Below, piece by piece: positions 24,201 through 39,200 of a DNA stretch of 64,000 bases. The DNA comes from Owenia fusiformis (taxonomy: Eukaryota > Annelida > Polychaeta > Sabellida > Oweniidae), in the NCBI GenBank assembly GCA_903813345.2, contig CAIIXF020000010.1, positions 14,817,181 through 14,881,180 on the forward strand, in the 5' to 3' direction. How positions within the stretch are numbered: the first letter of the stretch is position 1; the number at the start of each line of letters is the position of its first letter. Position numbers and translations under genes: made by a program. A model generated the notes under the pieces. That model was not told the origin of the DNA and made no database searches. It saw nothing but the letters and a program-made list of their open reading frames with translations.

Positions 24201-27200
24201 ATTGAACATTTATGTCTCATAGGTGGACATGTCATGCATATTACTCTGAAGGAATTATAACTGTATCGTCCCCTTTGTATACTTAACATTGTCTACTCAT
24301 TTCAATCTGGAAAAAAGCCTGGAAAATAGATTCAGCTTGTCGATAATTCTGTGATAAGTGATGCACTTGAGAGGACTGGTAGAGTAGAGTATCACAAGGG
24401 TGTGATACATATGCTGATATTATACAAAGTTTGTGAGAAAAAGACATTCTATGATACAGAATTGGTAACTTGTGACTCAGGAAGTTCACTATTATGCTAT
24501 TTTCGTAGAGCATTCTGAATAATATGTAACAACCTCAAAATGGAATTAAAAATAAAGCTTCTCCATCCAAAATATACTTTATTGTTGCATATAATAGATA
24601 AAATTATGAATAATTAATCATTGTCATTTACAATTCTATTCAGTCATTCATTCAGAATGTTCCAAGAGCAGGGACGATCGATCAATTTCCGCATTATGTC
24701 TGATCAACTCTTCTTTGTTGCTGATTGGAACACGCATTAGGCGATGTAATATCATCCTAATGCTGCATTAGATCCATCAATGTAATACCTAGAGAGGTAA
24801 CGCGATGTTGCGTTAATTAGCTAATATGCCCGTATGGCTCTTCACAGCCTACACAGACTTTATTGCTTCTGAATTTACCAATCTTCAAACAAAATATGAA
24901 AAACTTTTCTTGGTCAATTGTTATTTATCTTGCACAATCATCAAACACCTCAAAATCAAAGTCTGCTTCATCAAAATCTATTTAATCTATACATAATTTT
25001 TTATTAAGAAATCAAGACTTATGATCTGGAATTATTTTTCCCTAAACTTAAGATTCAATGGGACACTTTATGAACATTACAACAATGTTTCCTCTTCAGG
25101 TTTGAATACTGCACGGTGTCTCATGCATCATCTTCTTCAGTTTTGAATACTGCATGGTGTCTCATACATTATGTCTTCAGGTTTGAATACTACACTGTGT
25201 CTCATACATTATGTCTTCTTCAGGTTTGAATACTGCACCGTGTCTCGTACATTATGTCCTGTCCACACCCAGTCAGGGAAGAGTAAGGTGAAGAAACAGG
25301 TCCTTATCCAAGTATTCTCTATGAACCCTAAACCACAGCCTTACACACTCCGGGCATTCAGAGTATCACCACCCAAGTTCATATTACAGTAAGTAACAGT
25401 CAATCCTTTAAAAATTCATATTTTAGACGAATTATCCCTTCAGAATTCTAGAATTTGATTCATGTTTGTGTGTAATAGTTGTACAGAATACTTTTGATGC
25501 ATAAAAACTGGAACTTAGATTTTTCCATGTGATACATGGATCTAGAGAGTCTATTTAACATGCCCTGGACATCTGAATATACAATTTTTTTGAATGCATC
25601 TTTTTGACTGTTGTTCTGCTTTTTATTGTAGATCTGGTGTTACTTATGATGTTGTGTCCAGACCTTCTGAGCCTGTTTACTATCAGTATAAGTTCCCTGA
25701 TGGGGTGGACTCTGTCGTTGTCAAGGTGACTGCTCCAACAAACAGCAGTTTCTGCTCCATCATCTCTGTGCAGAATATACATGTAAGTGTTATGTAATAA
25801 ATGTGTGCTATAGAATAGACTCGTAATGTTACAAATGGTGAATGGTTAATAAAGTACAAAAATATGTGTCAGAATATACATTCAGAAACGTTTTAAAGAT
25901 TATTCATGAAAAAAAACTGGAAGGTAGTTCTGTACTTCACAAAAACAGTGTAACAAAAAAACTTGCAAATATCAATATTCTGATTTTGAACTGTGTATTA
26001 TAGTTTTTATTAAATATCCATATGTAAACGTGAAAAATGTTATCCATTTCATGAATTATTGATAATTATGATAATAATGACAATTAAATCTCATCACGTA
26101 GATCTACCTTGATGATATCTGACATAGAATATACAGTACAATCAAATAAATGGTACAGGACAAAACATGTTACAGAATATTCATGAATGTGTTATAGAAT
26201 ATTCATTTTAACATGACACAGAATATTCATGAATGTATAGTATAGAATATTCTTATGTATGTGTTACAGGGTAAACATGTAAGTGTTGCATATCTTTTTT
26301 AGGGTTGAAAAGGAATTTGAATTTCATATTTTGTATAATTGTTGTACTATTGGTGGCGTATTAATATTTGTATCTTTGGATAACTGTGATTTAAGAGAGC
26401 ATGCTAATTCTGTACAAATACATGTTCTATACATTTGTGATAAACTGCCTAGTATATTCCATTCTGGTTTGTCAATGAATAATGTTTGATACACTATTTT
26501 TCAATGACTGAAATTATAAGCCATCTAATTGGTCGAAAGAACAGTATTTTCATTCTGGCACGTTGTGAAAAACTTTCTTGAGCAAAATTACTTGAATCGT
26601 TGAATACATTCTGCTTTCAGTGCCCAGTGTTTGATCTTGTCTGCAATAGAATTGTTGAATACATTCTGCTTTCAGTGCCCAGTGTTTGATCTTGACCGCA
26701 ATATTGAGTACACAGGACAGTATCAGAGCATGACCACACAAGCTGCAATTACAGTTGAGGTTAGAGAGTTAGATTGAATACAGTCAGGGGTCAGGTCAAA
26801 ATTGAGGGACACATCCTTTGATAAATCAATGTTTCCGAAAAGTATTTTGAGCCAGTCCCTGATTGTCATGTAATACTTTTAAAAGGTATAAAATATGTAC
26901 AAAAAATAATTGATTTAAATTAATAAGTAAATAAATAAATTGATAAATATACAAATAAATGAGTAAATGTGTATATTTCAGAGGAAGAATTATGATGAAG
27001 GGATGTTCTTTGTTGTGATAGTTGTGAAGCCTCGTGACTACAACTGCAAAGGAATAGAGTCTGTCATGGTCCCTGCCAATGGAGGTATTTACCATACTTT
27101 ATTGAACATCACTGCAATTTCAATTGGGATTTAACTTTTGTACTTTAACCCCATCTTGATCCATCAAGGTACATGTACTACATTTACGACTGATGGAATA

Positions 27201-30200
27201 CTCTGGTTTATTCCATAATACTACTGTTTTCCCAGGGAAATATGAAGGAATAAAAATCGTATTACATGAAAAAATCGTATTGTTCCCGGGAAAAAATCGT
27301 ATTGGAGCGTATTACATGAAAAAATCGTATTGTCCCCAGGAAAAATCGTATTGGAGCATATTAACCTATTTTCGGTTTCCCGGTTATTTTTTCCCAGTTA
27401 TCTGCATTTTCCAAATGTAGCATTTTAGAGGGGTGTATTATGGAATAAATAGGTTATTTCTGGTCGGGATTGAATATGGGTTTTATTCCTCGGAAAATAT
27501 GATATTGACCTTGGGCTATATGATATTGACACTCGGTCGCTGCGCTCCCTCGGTCAATATCATATTACCCTTCGGTCAATATCATATTGTCCCTCAGAAT
27601 AAAACCCATATTCAATCCCTCCCAGTAAATAACCTATATTTATCAATATGGTTTATTCCTACAGTACTTTCTATTTCCAATAGTTGGATTTTGCATCTCT
27701 AAAAGAGAGCTTCATGGGGACTTTTTGAGTTAGAGATAATCCTTTGATCTTGCCTCAGCCAATCAGTGGCCAGTAAAAATCCAGCTACCCAATCAAAAAA
27801 GCGGTCTCTAAATTTATGCTATTATGATTTCATATTGAAACTCCCATTATAGGTCATTCAGTTGCTTTTGGTGTCATTTAGATCTTACCAGCTTGTAAAA
27901 TATACATTCAGAGTCAAACATATAATCTACATTAATATGAGAGAGCTTTGGATACAAGTTTTCAGCCTATCTCATACTGCAACTTTAACTTTTAAATAAC
28001 TTAAACACCACTGGGGAGGACAGTTTCTCAAATAAACCAGGAAAGTACATATCGAGGGAATTGATTTGAGAATATCCCAGCAACGACAGAGTTCCTCCAA
28101 AGTGCTGTACTTGACTTGTACAAGTTTGGGTATATGTATTCCAAATAACATATATTGAAGGCTGTCTAATAATAAATAATACTGTGAAATAGAAAACACT
28201 AGTCTACATGTTAATGTATTTCAAGAAAATAGTTTCATGTGACTTTTTGGATCACCCTGACCCTGTATACATGTTTGTTATATTAACCTAGATGGGACAT
28301 GCCATGAGGAGTTCATGAGGATCAAACAACTTCAGGTCACCATAGAGACCAGCATCACAAGTGAGTCCATAGATAGTTAAAATACCCATCGAATATTAAT
28401 TAAAGAATAAAAATAAATTATAAATGACATCATGGAGAAGTACTTTAATATAATTTTATTCCAGTGTGAGTTGTTATTATTGCTATTTAATTTAAATATT
28501 CTTTCATTTTTGACTTTGAAAAAATCAAATTTACAGTAGGGTTAAATCCCTGCTTGTTCACTATCATATTGTCACTGAATAAAATCCACATTGCCTCCCT
28601 CTTATATTAAATATTAACCTCTATACATGGTACTGAACAATATAGAATTAGATCAAAGAAAAGGTTATAGCATTTTGATTATAAATATTTATTGAACAAT
28701 TCTGCATTCTGCATTTCTTAATTAAAAGCATTTATAGTTTGATTTGAAATTTCAGACACACACTTTTAGTTAGGCAGAATAGAATGATCGACATTCACTT
28801 CTTCATGTACAGACAAGTCAACCAATGCAGTCACCTTAATGTATTGTACAGGTGTACAAAAAGCAATAAACTCATATACATGTATGTTTGTATTTTCCAG
28901 GGGGTGACTACATCATGGTAATTGGAGGGACTGTTGGCGTCTTCCTCATCTTCTATGTTCTGGCTGTGATCATTGTCATTTGGTATTGGTGCAGGTAAGG
29001 TTACAATTTATAGGCCCAGGAACATGTATAAAAAAGATCAAATTGAATAATCCAAGTATGTTTTACTAATCTCTTTACTTGGTGTATTTGACTCAGTCTT
29101 TTTATACATGTTCTCGGGCCTATGTAACAATTTGTAAGAACTCAACCTCATCTTCACTTAGATAAGAAATAGTTCTTTAGTCTGACCAATTATGTCACCA
29201 CTTAATTATTGGTGAAACATTGTTATAGTCTCCAACTTTTTTGGCAAGTGTTCAGTGTTTGGTGATTGCTGGTTGACATCTGTAACAGTGGGCTGCATTC
29301 GGCATCTGTAACAAATGGCTGGTGGTGACATTTTGCATGTTAATGCCTTGTATCCAATCATGATATGAGGTCAGAAACATGTTACACTACATCATCTGCT
29401 GACTGAAAACCCCTGATATTTGAGATATCATCTATTATTCCATGATGGTGAAATTCCCTGCAATCTGATTGGTCCACGTGACTTAAATATATTCTGTATT
29501 TACACGCACTTTCCTGTGTCAATGACGTCAGCGTTGGGATACGGTCCAGTATCCCAACGCCCCAGATTTCCATCCAGGATATGACTGTTACTGAAAAAAA
29601 TCAATGGCGATTACTTTACACCAACGCATGCTTATCTTTGAATTTTGCTATAAATATCTGATTCAAATATCAGAAACGTATACTGTGATCACCACAATCA
29701 ATAATTTTAAGAGGAAAAAACGCAAACAAAAAGCAAACAACAAGGACATAAAGATTTTGAAGGAATATCGATGTAAAATATCTCTGAGGTGAGAAGGTTG
29801 ATCTGTTTCTCCGGCCCCAAGCCAACGGACTTGATTTAGGCGAGTTTTATATGGGTAATCATGGAATAAAAACGTTATTCGATGATTTCTTGTGAAATAC
29901 AGAAAATATTCTTCCCTTGAACGTCTGTATTTCACTCTGCTAGCGCATCGTGAAATACAACCTTCTCGGGAAGAATATTTTCTGTATTTCACTCGAATCA
30001 TTGAATAACTTATAATGTCCAATGATCACAGTGAAGTTCTGCCATTATATCATCATGCAGTTGGTGATTACTATGGTAACCATTATTACATCATAATACT
30101 GTGATGTTTACCCATTCAGGTGGATAGAAGTCAGTTGGTGAGATATGGTAAGCCAATGGTGAGCCATACGCAGGGTGGTTGCCGTAATATGTAACATGCC

Positions 30201-33200
30201 CACTTGCTAGAAACCCGGCCCACCAGCCAAAGCTCCCAATGGACATTATAATATGTTCACAGAGTGAGAGAATAGCCAAGTCCTCTGCCCCTGAATTCCC
30301 TTCTGGGCATAGCACAAAGTTTGACTGAACCAACTGGGTCATAAAAACTGATTTTACCCATGTTATGTTATTGCTACAGATGACAAATACTGGATTGTCA
30401 GTGAAAAGTTTTTGGTAAAAGTATATGGCTTTCTTGAAGTATTGTACAGGAGGTATTCTGTAGCCTGCTCTGTAGTTCTTCTCTGATGCTACATCACCCA
30501 GTCGAGCATGGATACCTATGATTGTGGTACCTAGAATATAATACAGTCACTTTAATTTGTTTTAATACTAATACATTTTATATCCGTGCAAATACATGTT
30601 TAACTTTTGACAATCCTATGTACTTTGAGACTTGACTGTGTCTGTTTCACTGAATGATCTATCTTGTATGAATGCTTATATCTACAGCTAACTTTTTTGT
30701 ATAGATATCTTGTCAAGAGTATTGGAAAATTAATTTTGTTCTTTGACCTGTTTTGTAAAGACTTTCGTATGAATGAAACATCCCATGGTCTTTGGATTGT
30801 GATTATGACAAAGGTGGCTGGAATGGGATGGTACTGGTATACATAATTTGGATACTGGGGATTTTTCCTTTAATTGATTACTCTTTGTATATTTTTTGCA
30901 TACTTTGTTTTGTAATACTTTTTTGTCTTCCCCACTTGGCAGTTGTGAGCTTGCATACAAAATACATAATTTCCTTATCGAAATCGAACACTCGTGGAAA
31001 ATATGTGCTTTTGGGATTTTAAGTAACACAGCATTTCTTACTTTTCATTGTAAATCTTATTCCATTTATAAATCCCTTTGCTGTCATTTGAATGCTGCTC
31101 TTGAATCTAAATAGCTGTTTGATCTCATCCTTTACAAGATGAAAGTACCTCCAAGATTGAAGATATCCATGTATCGTGATAATGTCTTTTTTGATATAAA
31201 GTGACACATTCAATAACTTTTCATCAAATGTATGCTTTTTACGATTTACATCTCCAGTGACGTACCCGGACTGAGAGGCATTTTTGAACCCACTCCAGTT
31301 TGATGGCATTTTCGTGACATTCAGATCAAAGTATTGAGATAACATAAAGTTTTTTGCGATTACAAGATTGTAGCCATTTCTTTTGGCTATTCCATATAAG
31401 GAAGCAAGCTGGAACATATCATTACCGATACGGTTCCATATGTCTGTAACAGCCAATATACCAATATATCCTCCTTTCACAATGTGTTGTGAGCTTTTGT
31501 TGTGTTTGTCTGCATTGGTCATTTCTGAATCTTCTTTTATCGTTGATGCTGCATCGCTCATTGTTTCATCATATTCATGTTTATTATCATCAATCTTTGC
31601 AACTGGACCAGGTATTTGAATCCAATTAAAATACTCTAAATATCTTCTCTTTGAAGACCACAAAGATGCTGTTTCAAACAAAATGTAATACATTGTTATG
31701 ATGGTTATAAAGAGCATCAATTTAGTTACACCATTCATTTTTATCACATTTACAAATCATTGTACTTGCACATTCATTAAATGCTACTGTAGTTTTAAGC
31801 TTGACATTAATCTATATGAAACTCCCATCACTTTCTGTAGATATAGGTAGATTGGAATGACAGGGGTTAAAGTGAGCATTAAACATAAATTATTGTAGCT
31901 AAAGGCAACAAACATACAGCTAAATGTAGATCTGATTCAACATTCATGGCCTCATTAAGAATAGCTACTTTTGATGTAACTTTTGTTTTGTTGCTTTCTT
32001 CTTAATGAAATATTGGCATGAGGAACATATTAGATATATTGCAGGGGTTTCGTTAGCAGCAGATAACAGTTGATTTTCACTTGTTGTTTTTATAGAATTG
32101 CCTGTTGTTTCTAGAGACATTTTAACTTTAAGTTCATAATTTCCATTAAGTTTGCCTGTTGTTTTCATTTATTTAGCCCGTTGTGAAAAATTCTAGTGAA
32201 ATCCCTGTATTATGAAATTACATGTAAGTTTTTTCAAAATTTCTCATCAAACAACGGAGTCTAAAATGAAAAAAGAAAAGTCATATTGAATATGAAAGTA
32301 AAACAGCAACTTGGAGTCAAAAAATTGAATTCCAAAATGAGACCTTTAAAGGCAGAATAGAGTTTCAAAATATTTTTAGAACAATATCAGGAACAACAGT
32401 TGTGACACTTATCATCTTTTACAAAATGTTTAAGTCACTTTCTCGTTATATTTAGAAATGAGTCTCAAAATATTTCACCTAACCATAAAAATACAGAGGG
32501 CATCTCTTTAAGATAAATTTATTTAGAAAAATGGCTCTCTTTCTCTCTGCTTTTCTCTTTCAATATGAAATATTTGAGCCTCAACAATGATAACCACAAT
32601 ATTACTTAGTGAAATTTTCAACAATTTTTATCATATAGTGGTTATAGTGGTTGCCTTTGAATATTTCATCTATGTATGTTAATTTATAATGGGATATTCT
32701 ATTTAAAGCCACACAATTAATATACATTAATATAGTTCTATATTTATATGAATTAAACATATTAAGTGGCTGCAAACAATAAAGTTTTCCATTAAGTGTA
32801 CAGGTTTATCTACATCTATGTGTACCTTGTGGTTTTTTGCTTTATATCTTGCATATTGCATCAAGTCCTTGCCACCCCTACTTTGCCAAACATCAACCTC
32901 TACTCTTAATTAACCGAAGTAACTTGATCATTACATGCATAGTTTAACCAATAATCCATCACTTTTGAATTTTACGCTGTACAGTAAAACCTGTGTTATT
33001 GAACACCTTTCTCTCCACTGCAAAATGAGACCCTGGTTATGGTAAACACCTACCTACAGTGAACTTTTTTCTTGGCAAAACAATGTTCACTATACACAGG
33101 TTTAACTGTACTCGTTTCCAAGCAAAGATCAAGTCTTGTGCTTGTAACAGAGGATTCATTTCAGTTTTCATTTGGGCTTGATCTAATATGTATGCAAAAA

Positions 33201-36200
33201 TATTGATATTTTAATTTGACATTTTAAACAGTTATGAAGAATTAGAAAGTGGGTACTTCATGTAATACAAGTCCCTTTGGTGTAATATTTATTATTATTA
33301 TGTCACCAACATAAGTGGTAAATCTCCAACTTTTTTAATGGATGGTGTTCTGCATTTTGCATTCAGTGGTTGGTTTTATTCAGTGGTGCATTTAGCATTC
33401 AGTGGTGCTTTTATCTTTTGTTTCAGAAACAAAGATACTACTGCTTCATTTCTGGCTTCCACCCAACAGTCTCAACTGAGTGGTAAGTAATGAATGAATA
33501 AGTGAAAGCATATGCTACATTAACATATAATACCAGTAGCCCTGAAGCATTGTTCAAGACATTTTTGAAAAAGACTTTTTGTTAATATCCCTTTTAAAAT
33601 GTTTGACTTCAGTGCTTTAAGAAATTGCCATTTGAAAATTACCTCAAGCCTATTTGCTCCCGAATATTCTATTCGAGAATTTGTTTCACCCCTAAATACA
33701 TACAGTATTTATATATTACCATTTCAGACAGAGATAGTTTACCAATCATGGGTAGTCAGACTGCAGAACCAGTCAACTATGGAACTAGCACTGGTGAGTC
33801 AGTTTCCTATTAAATCTGTGAAATTTGCATCCATTTTAATTTGAGTACATAACAAGTACAATTTGGGTAACAAAAATTGCTCAAACAATTGTCGTAACAA
33901 TGGGAACCATGTTGTCCTCCTAGGTTCAATTCTGCTATGGAATATTGTCATCATTTTGAGAGTCCATGAAATTCTCACAGCATCCAAAACGAATCCAACT
34001 TTCCAGTCTTATCACTGTAACTGTAAATGCTGATATAATTTATGTAATTTTAGGCGATACTTATGCAGGAGGTAGCAATGATATCCCACATCGCATCAGT
34101 CCAACGAAGAGCTCCTCAGATGACACAGAGGACATTGACACTTACGATCTTTTGCCTGATGCTGAGAGAGAAAAAGATATTTTCAGGACTAAAGTAAGTA
34201 TATGTTCACTTGTGAATTATGACAATTAATAATGATGATAACTTAATTATTAATTTGCTTTATGAATGGAAACCTGTTGCAAAAGTTTGACTTAATATAT
34301 AAAGATCAAGCTTCTTGTTATTTTACTGTTAGCCTATGGGTATGGGTAATCAATTATTAGAAGTCTCCTCAAATCAAGACCTCTCTGTACTTACAATTCC
34401 ATGAATTTTATTTTTTGTTAAATTTCAAGTTATACATGGTGGCATTGCTTTTCTTTATGCTAGCTTGAAATGGATGAGACACAACAGGTGAAAAACACCT
34501 CAATTTTGCTTACATCTATTTTTCACAAATTCTTTACCCCCAATCCTCAAGATCATCTTGCAGCGCTGTGCAGCTCTGTAAACAGTACTGAGCAGTGCAG
34601 TTCGAGTACTACATGTACAGCGATGTACACTGCCTGTTTTTAATAGCGTAGTACAGTACTGTTTTTACAATGCTGTACAATTCTCTTTTGAAAACAGCGA
34701 TGTACAGTACTGCTTTTATTGTTCTGCCCAGCACTGTTTTATAAACAGCGCTGTTTGTTGCTTTTGAGATTGGCAGTGTAAAGTCTATATAAATTTTTTG
34801 CTTAATCTTATTCAGTATGTTTAAGAAGACATAGGAAGACATTCAATCAAAGAAATCAGAAATTAATGAATACATATTAAGAAATAAAGTAACTGACTCC
34901 AAGCCTTAAAGGGCCATTTGTTGTCACTAGTATAGGGTTCAAACTCTCCCTAATGGCAACCACTTTTATATTTTCAAACCTGAACCCTGTATGTCACACC
35001 CTTTTTGTAGTGAATAAGTGAAAAATAGATGTAGTGAAAATAAATCTTCACAATACTTTAAATGGACTAGTGTCTTTCTATTAAAGTTATGCTTATTTAC
35101 TTTGCAAATTGCTTAGTCTGTGTAATGAGAAAGTGCAAAGCATTACAAAAAACCCCTGTTAACCATCGAAACATACATTAGAATTTTTCAAAGATACAGG
35201 GTGGTCCAAAAACGGCAACTTTTCCTCATATCTTTGTCATTTTTAGAAATGTTGCCCTGATATTTGGCACACATGTACATCATTCAATTTCATACTAGAC
35301 TGTGTTATTTCATGAACATTGGACTGATAGTTGCAATGTTACAGCACTTAAAACAAGGTGCCCCAGTTTTCCAATATCGTGCTGTAGGCAAACCTGCACA
35401 CATTTTTCCAAATCCTGTCAATGACATAACTGCATTCCTCAGCAAGTATGGCCTGAACGACACATGTGATCTTTATTTTGAGGTCAAATGTCTTTCTGGT
35501 GTTATTACCCTACACTATATCTTTGGGGTATCCCCACCGGTAAAGATTAAATTGTGCCATATCTGGAAATTGAATGATGTACAAATGTGTAAAATATCAG
35601 GGAGTTATTTCTTAGAATGACAAAGATATTAGGAAAAACTAGGGTTGCCATTTGTTTTGACCACCCTGTAGTTCTTCCACTTCAATGCCAGTATATGCAT
35701 ATGCATGTTTGTGTTCTGGTAAATGTTATTTGCAATGTGATAAATGTCTTTCTTGGCGAAGAGGAAACAAAAATATATTCTACCAACATTTTTTATTTTA
35801 AGATGTTAATAACAAAGTGATGTGAGAATATCATGAAATATAATTGAAATTCACAAAATGTTATTCTCCATATTTCATAGTTTGTTACATTTCTGCACTA
35901 TTATTTCATGTCTGCTTCTTAACAATAAAAACTCACAGTTGCCTTATTGCCAGTTTTCACTCATAGACTTAGATTTGGAATAATAGGTGGCAGATTTGAC
36001 AATAGTGATTGCATGATAAACTGTGACAATTCTGTTTTCAACATTAATGTGTAACCCTGACTACTTTTGATGTCTCAGTCACAATTCTGTTTGTCATACT
36101 TTAATATCAGTAGAAGTATGATTTAGTTTTCATCAAGTCTCAGTCCCCTCTTCCAATATAATATCTTTGTTATGGGAGAGGGGCATACTTTCTCTTATAT

Positions 36201-39200
36201 TTTAAGTTTGCATGACTCACGTATTGTGTTAATGTACGATTACTTATAATGTTCAATATTTGAAATATCAAGCAGACCATATCTATAATAGGGATGCGAG
36301 GGTTTTCTGAAATTTCAACCCAAATATTATAGAGTATAATAGTGTAATACTGGGCCAGTTGATTCCATAGAGGGTTTACCATACGACCCTGGAAACATTT
36401 TAGTATATGCTGCTGAACAGTAACTAGCATAATTTCAGTGGTCCATTTCCCTCCGAACCCTACACCTACAACTGTTGCAAAACCTGTATGTACTTATTTC
36501 AGTCTACATCCTAAATAAATATTACACAATCATGAACCATTATTATTATTTTTTTTTTTTTTATTAAAATATTTATTCAAAAAACATAAACACAAAATAC
36601 ATAAACACAAACAATACTTAAATCAATAAAACTATGCACAAACGGAAATATACATATATCCTGGATTAGAATTTATACAATAGTAAAATAGGATTTTCAC
36701 AGCATTATATACTCTATCAAAATTTTGATCCTTATACAATAGTAAAATTCCAGAAAATCCATTCAATCTTAGTAAGCAGCAAAGGCATTTATAATTTTCT
36801 TAAAATCATGAGCAATATTTACTTTTCCTTGCAATTTAAAAATGTGTTCATAAATATTTAACTTAGATGCTATTTTCGATTTAAAATTTGCTTGTTTATA
36901 TTGAGTTGGATTGTCTGAGTTTTTTGTCCAAATTTCATGAATACATTTCATCAATATTGTGTAAAGCAACATTCTAAATTCTAATTTGCTGTTCATGCTT
37001 TGGTACCCCAGAAGTATATTTTTCCAAGTAATATCCACCTTTAGTGTTTCACTTAGAATATTCCATAGATTTTTAATTAACACACAATCATATAATAAAT
37101 GTCTAATGTCTTGTACAACATTACACTCACTACATTCTTTTGGTACATTCATATTCCACTTATTTACCAGTTTTCCGCAGGCTAAGAAATTATGTAATAG
37201 TTTAAAATTAAATTCTGATAACTTTTGGCATTCAATATCTTTTATCTTGTTTTTGTATATATTTCTAAAAGTGATTCTATCGTTCTGAATATTGAAGGAT
37301 TTTGTCCAATCTGCTTCCATCTTTGGTCTAATAAATTTATCTTTCAATAGGATTTTATAAAAGAACTTTGAACTTAATTTCTCAAGGTTTTCATATTTGT
37401 CATTTCTAAATAGGAAAGAGTTTGAATGCCTTTTGTTAGCATATTTCATACTTTGTTTACTCTCATATTTTATATTGTGCAAAACAAGTCTAATTCTTAA
37501 AAATTCGGTCATCCAATTTTGCTTATTCTTTAATCTTAACAAAACAGTTTTCTCATCAATGAGATTATTTCTCTCGTCAAAAAAGTCCTTGACATAAATA
37601 AAACCTGCATTTATCCAATTTTTCATGTACAAAGTTTCTTTCCTACATAAAAACCGTTTGTTTAGCCATAAAACTTCTGTTCCAGGATGTTTATTTTTCT
37701 CTATTTCCTTACATCTATTGTATGCACAAAAGACATGTTTGTAGAACTTATAGTGATCTAAAATCTTAACATTTTCGTCAAAATTTGTTTTGTAAAAATC
37801 GTTTATTGTAAAACCAAGCTTATTTATGATAAATTCTGGAATTATTTTAACCGATGTGTTTGTTGTTTTAATACGAGGTGCCCATGCAGCTTTTAAAGCA
37901 TCAATTTTACATTGAATGTCTACCAGATTAATCCCCCCATCAAGTATATTTCCAATTAAAGTATTTCGTTTTATCCAATCCTTTTTCCATAGAAAACCGA
38001 AAATAATTTTATTGATTCTTTTAACAATATCATCGGGTACATCTAGAATACTTAAATTGTATACTAATTTTGAAATTCCAAGAGTGTTAATCACATGTGC
38101 TTTTCCAAAGAGGGTCAGTTTTCTTTTTTTCCATGATTCAAAGAGTTTTTCAAAATTGTTGATCTTGTTGTCCCAGTTTTTTTCTTTGCACAAAGTTTTG
38201 TCATTTCCAATAAATATTCCCAGACATTTTACAGGTTCTACTCCAAAATGAATATTTTCATATTGATGTCCATTACCTTTTAAGTTACCTAACCATATTC
38301 CCTCCGTTTTGCCCATATTTAAATTAAGTCCAGATATTTCAGAAAAATTATTTATTTCTTTAAGTGCTTCGCGAATAGATTCTTTAGTTGACAATGTGAG
38401 GGTGGTATCATCTGCATGTTGAATTACTTTTATTTCTTTTTTGTCAATTTTAATTCCTTTAATTTTGTCATTTTTTCTCAGCTTATTTGCCATTATTTCA
38501 GTACATATTATGAAAATCAAAGCAGATGCCGGACATCCCTGTTGCAAAACCTGTATGTACTTATTTCAGTCTACATCCTAAATAAATATTACACAATCAT
38601 GAACCATTATGAATAAAATAAAATGTGACAATTTTAATTTGATATTCACAGTATTGTTTTTATTTCAGACATTCCTTTACGTAGCAGATCTTGCAAGAAA
38701 AGATGCCAAAAATTTGTCCAAGAAATACAAACTGTATTATTGGTAAGTGGATATAAGTTAAGTATGTGTGGCCTCTACTTTTTAAAACAAAGGTAATTTG
38801 AAAACTCTTGAAATGTTTGTGCATATATTTTCTACATCAAATATGATACAGCCTGATAATGTCCTCAATTTGCAATTTGTGTTTATTTCGGCACTATTGG
38901 TGCATCATATACATAAATTTCCTATACCAATTTGATACAGCCAGTCCTAGATTCAATTGAAATCTAAAAACTATATATTCAATTTGCAAGTTGTGTTTAT
39001 TTCAGCACCGTTTGTGCATATTAGTCTATATATTTTCTTCACCAATGTGATAGAACCAGGAATTGAAATCTAAAATACATTACATGCAATTTGCAATTTG
39101 TTTTCATTTTCAGGAATTTGCTGACTATAGCCATATTCTATGGCTTGCCTGTCATCCAGCTAGTAGTCACATATCAAAAGGTATGACTTTCTTTGTGTGT

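Noticed and set aside
29604-30022. Overlapping open frames on both strands as genes
   Set aside because: They are caused by the palindromic repeat at 29892-29992 and by low-complexity lysine-rich code; no domains or splice support.
34560-34760. Possible regulatory cluster of palindromic ACAGTACTG sites
   Set aside because: The variants look like a decayed simple repeat, with no fixed spacing or conserved neighbour to support a regulatory role.
35264-35620. 118-codon open frame as a gene
   Set aside because: Lies wholly inside the MITE at 35197-35668, which shares its sequence with another copy.
36769-38538. Host gene encoding a 592-residue protein
   Set aside because: Reverse transcriptase motifs, a T-run at one end and 72-bp target duplications identify it as a LINE insertion.
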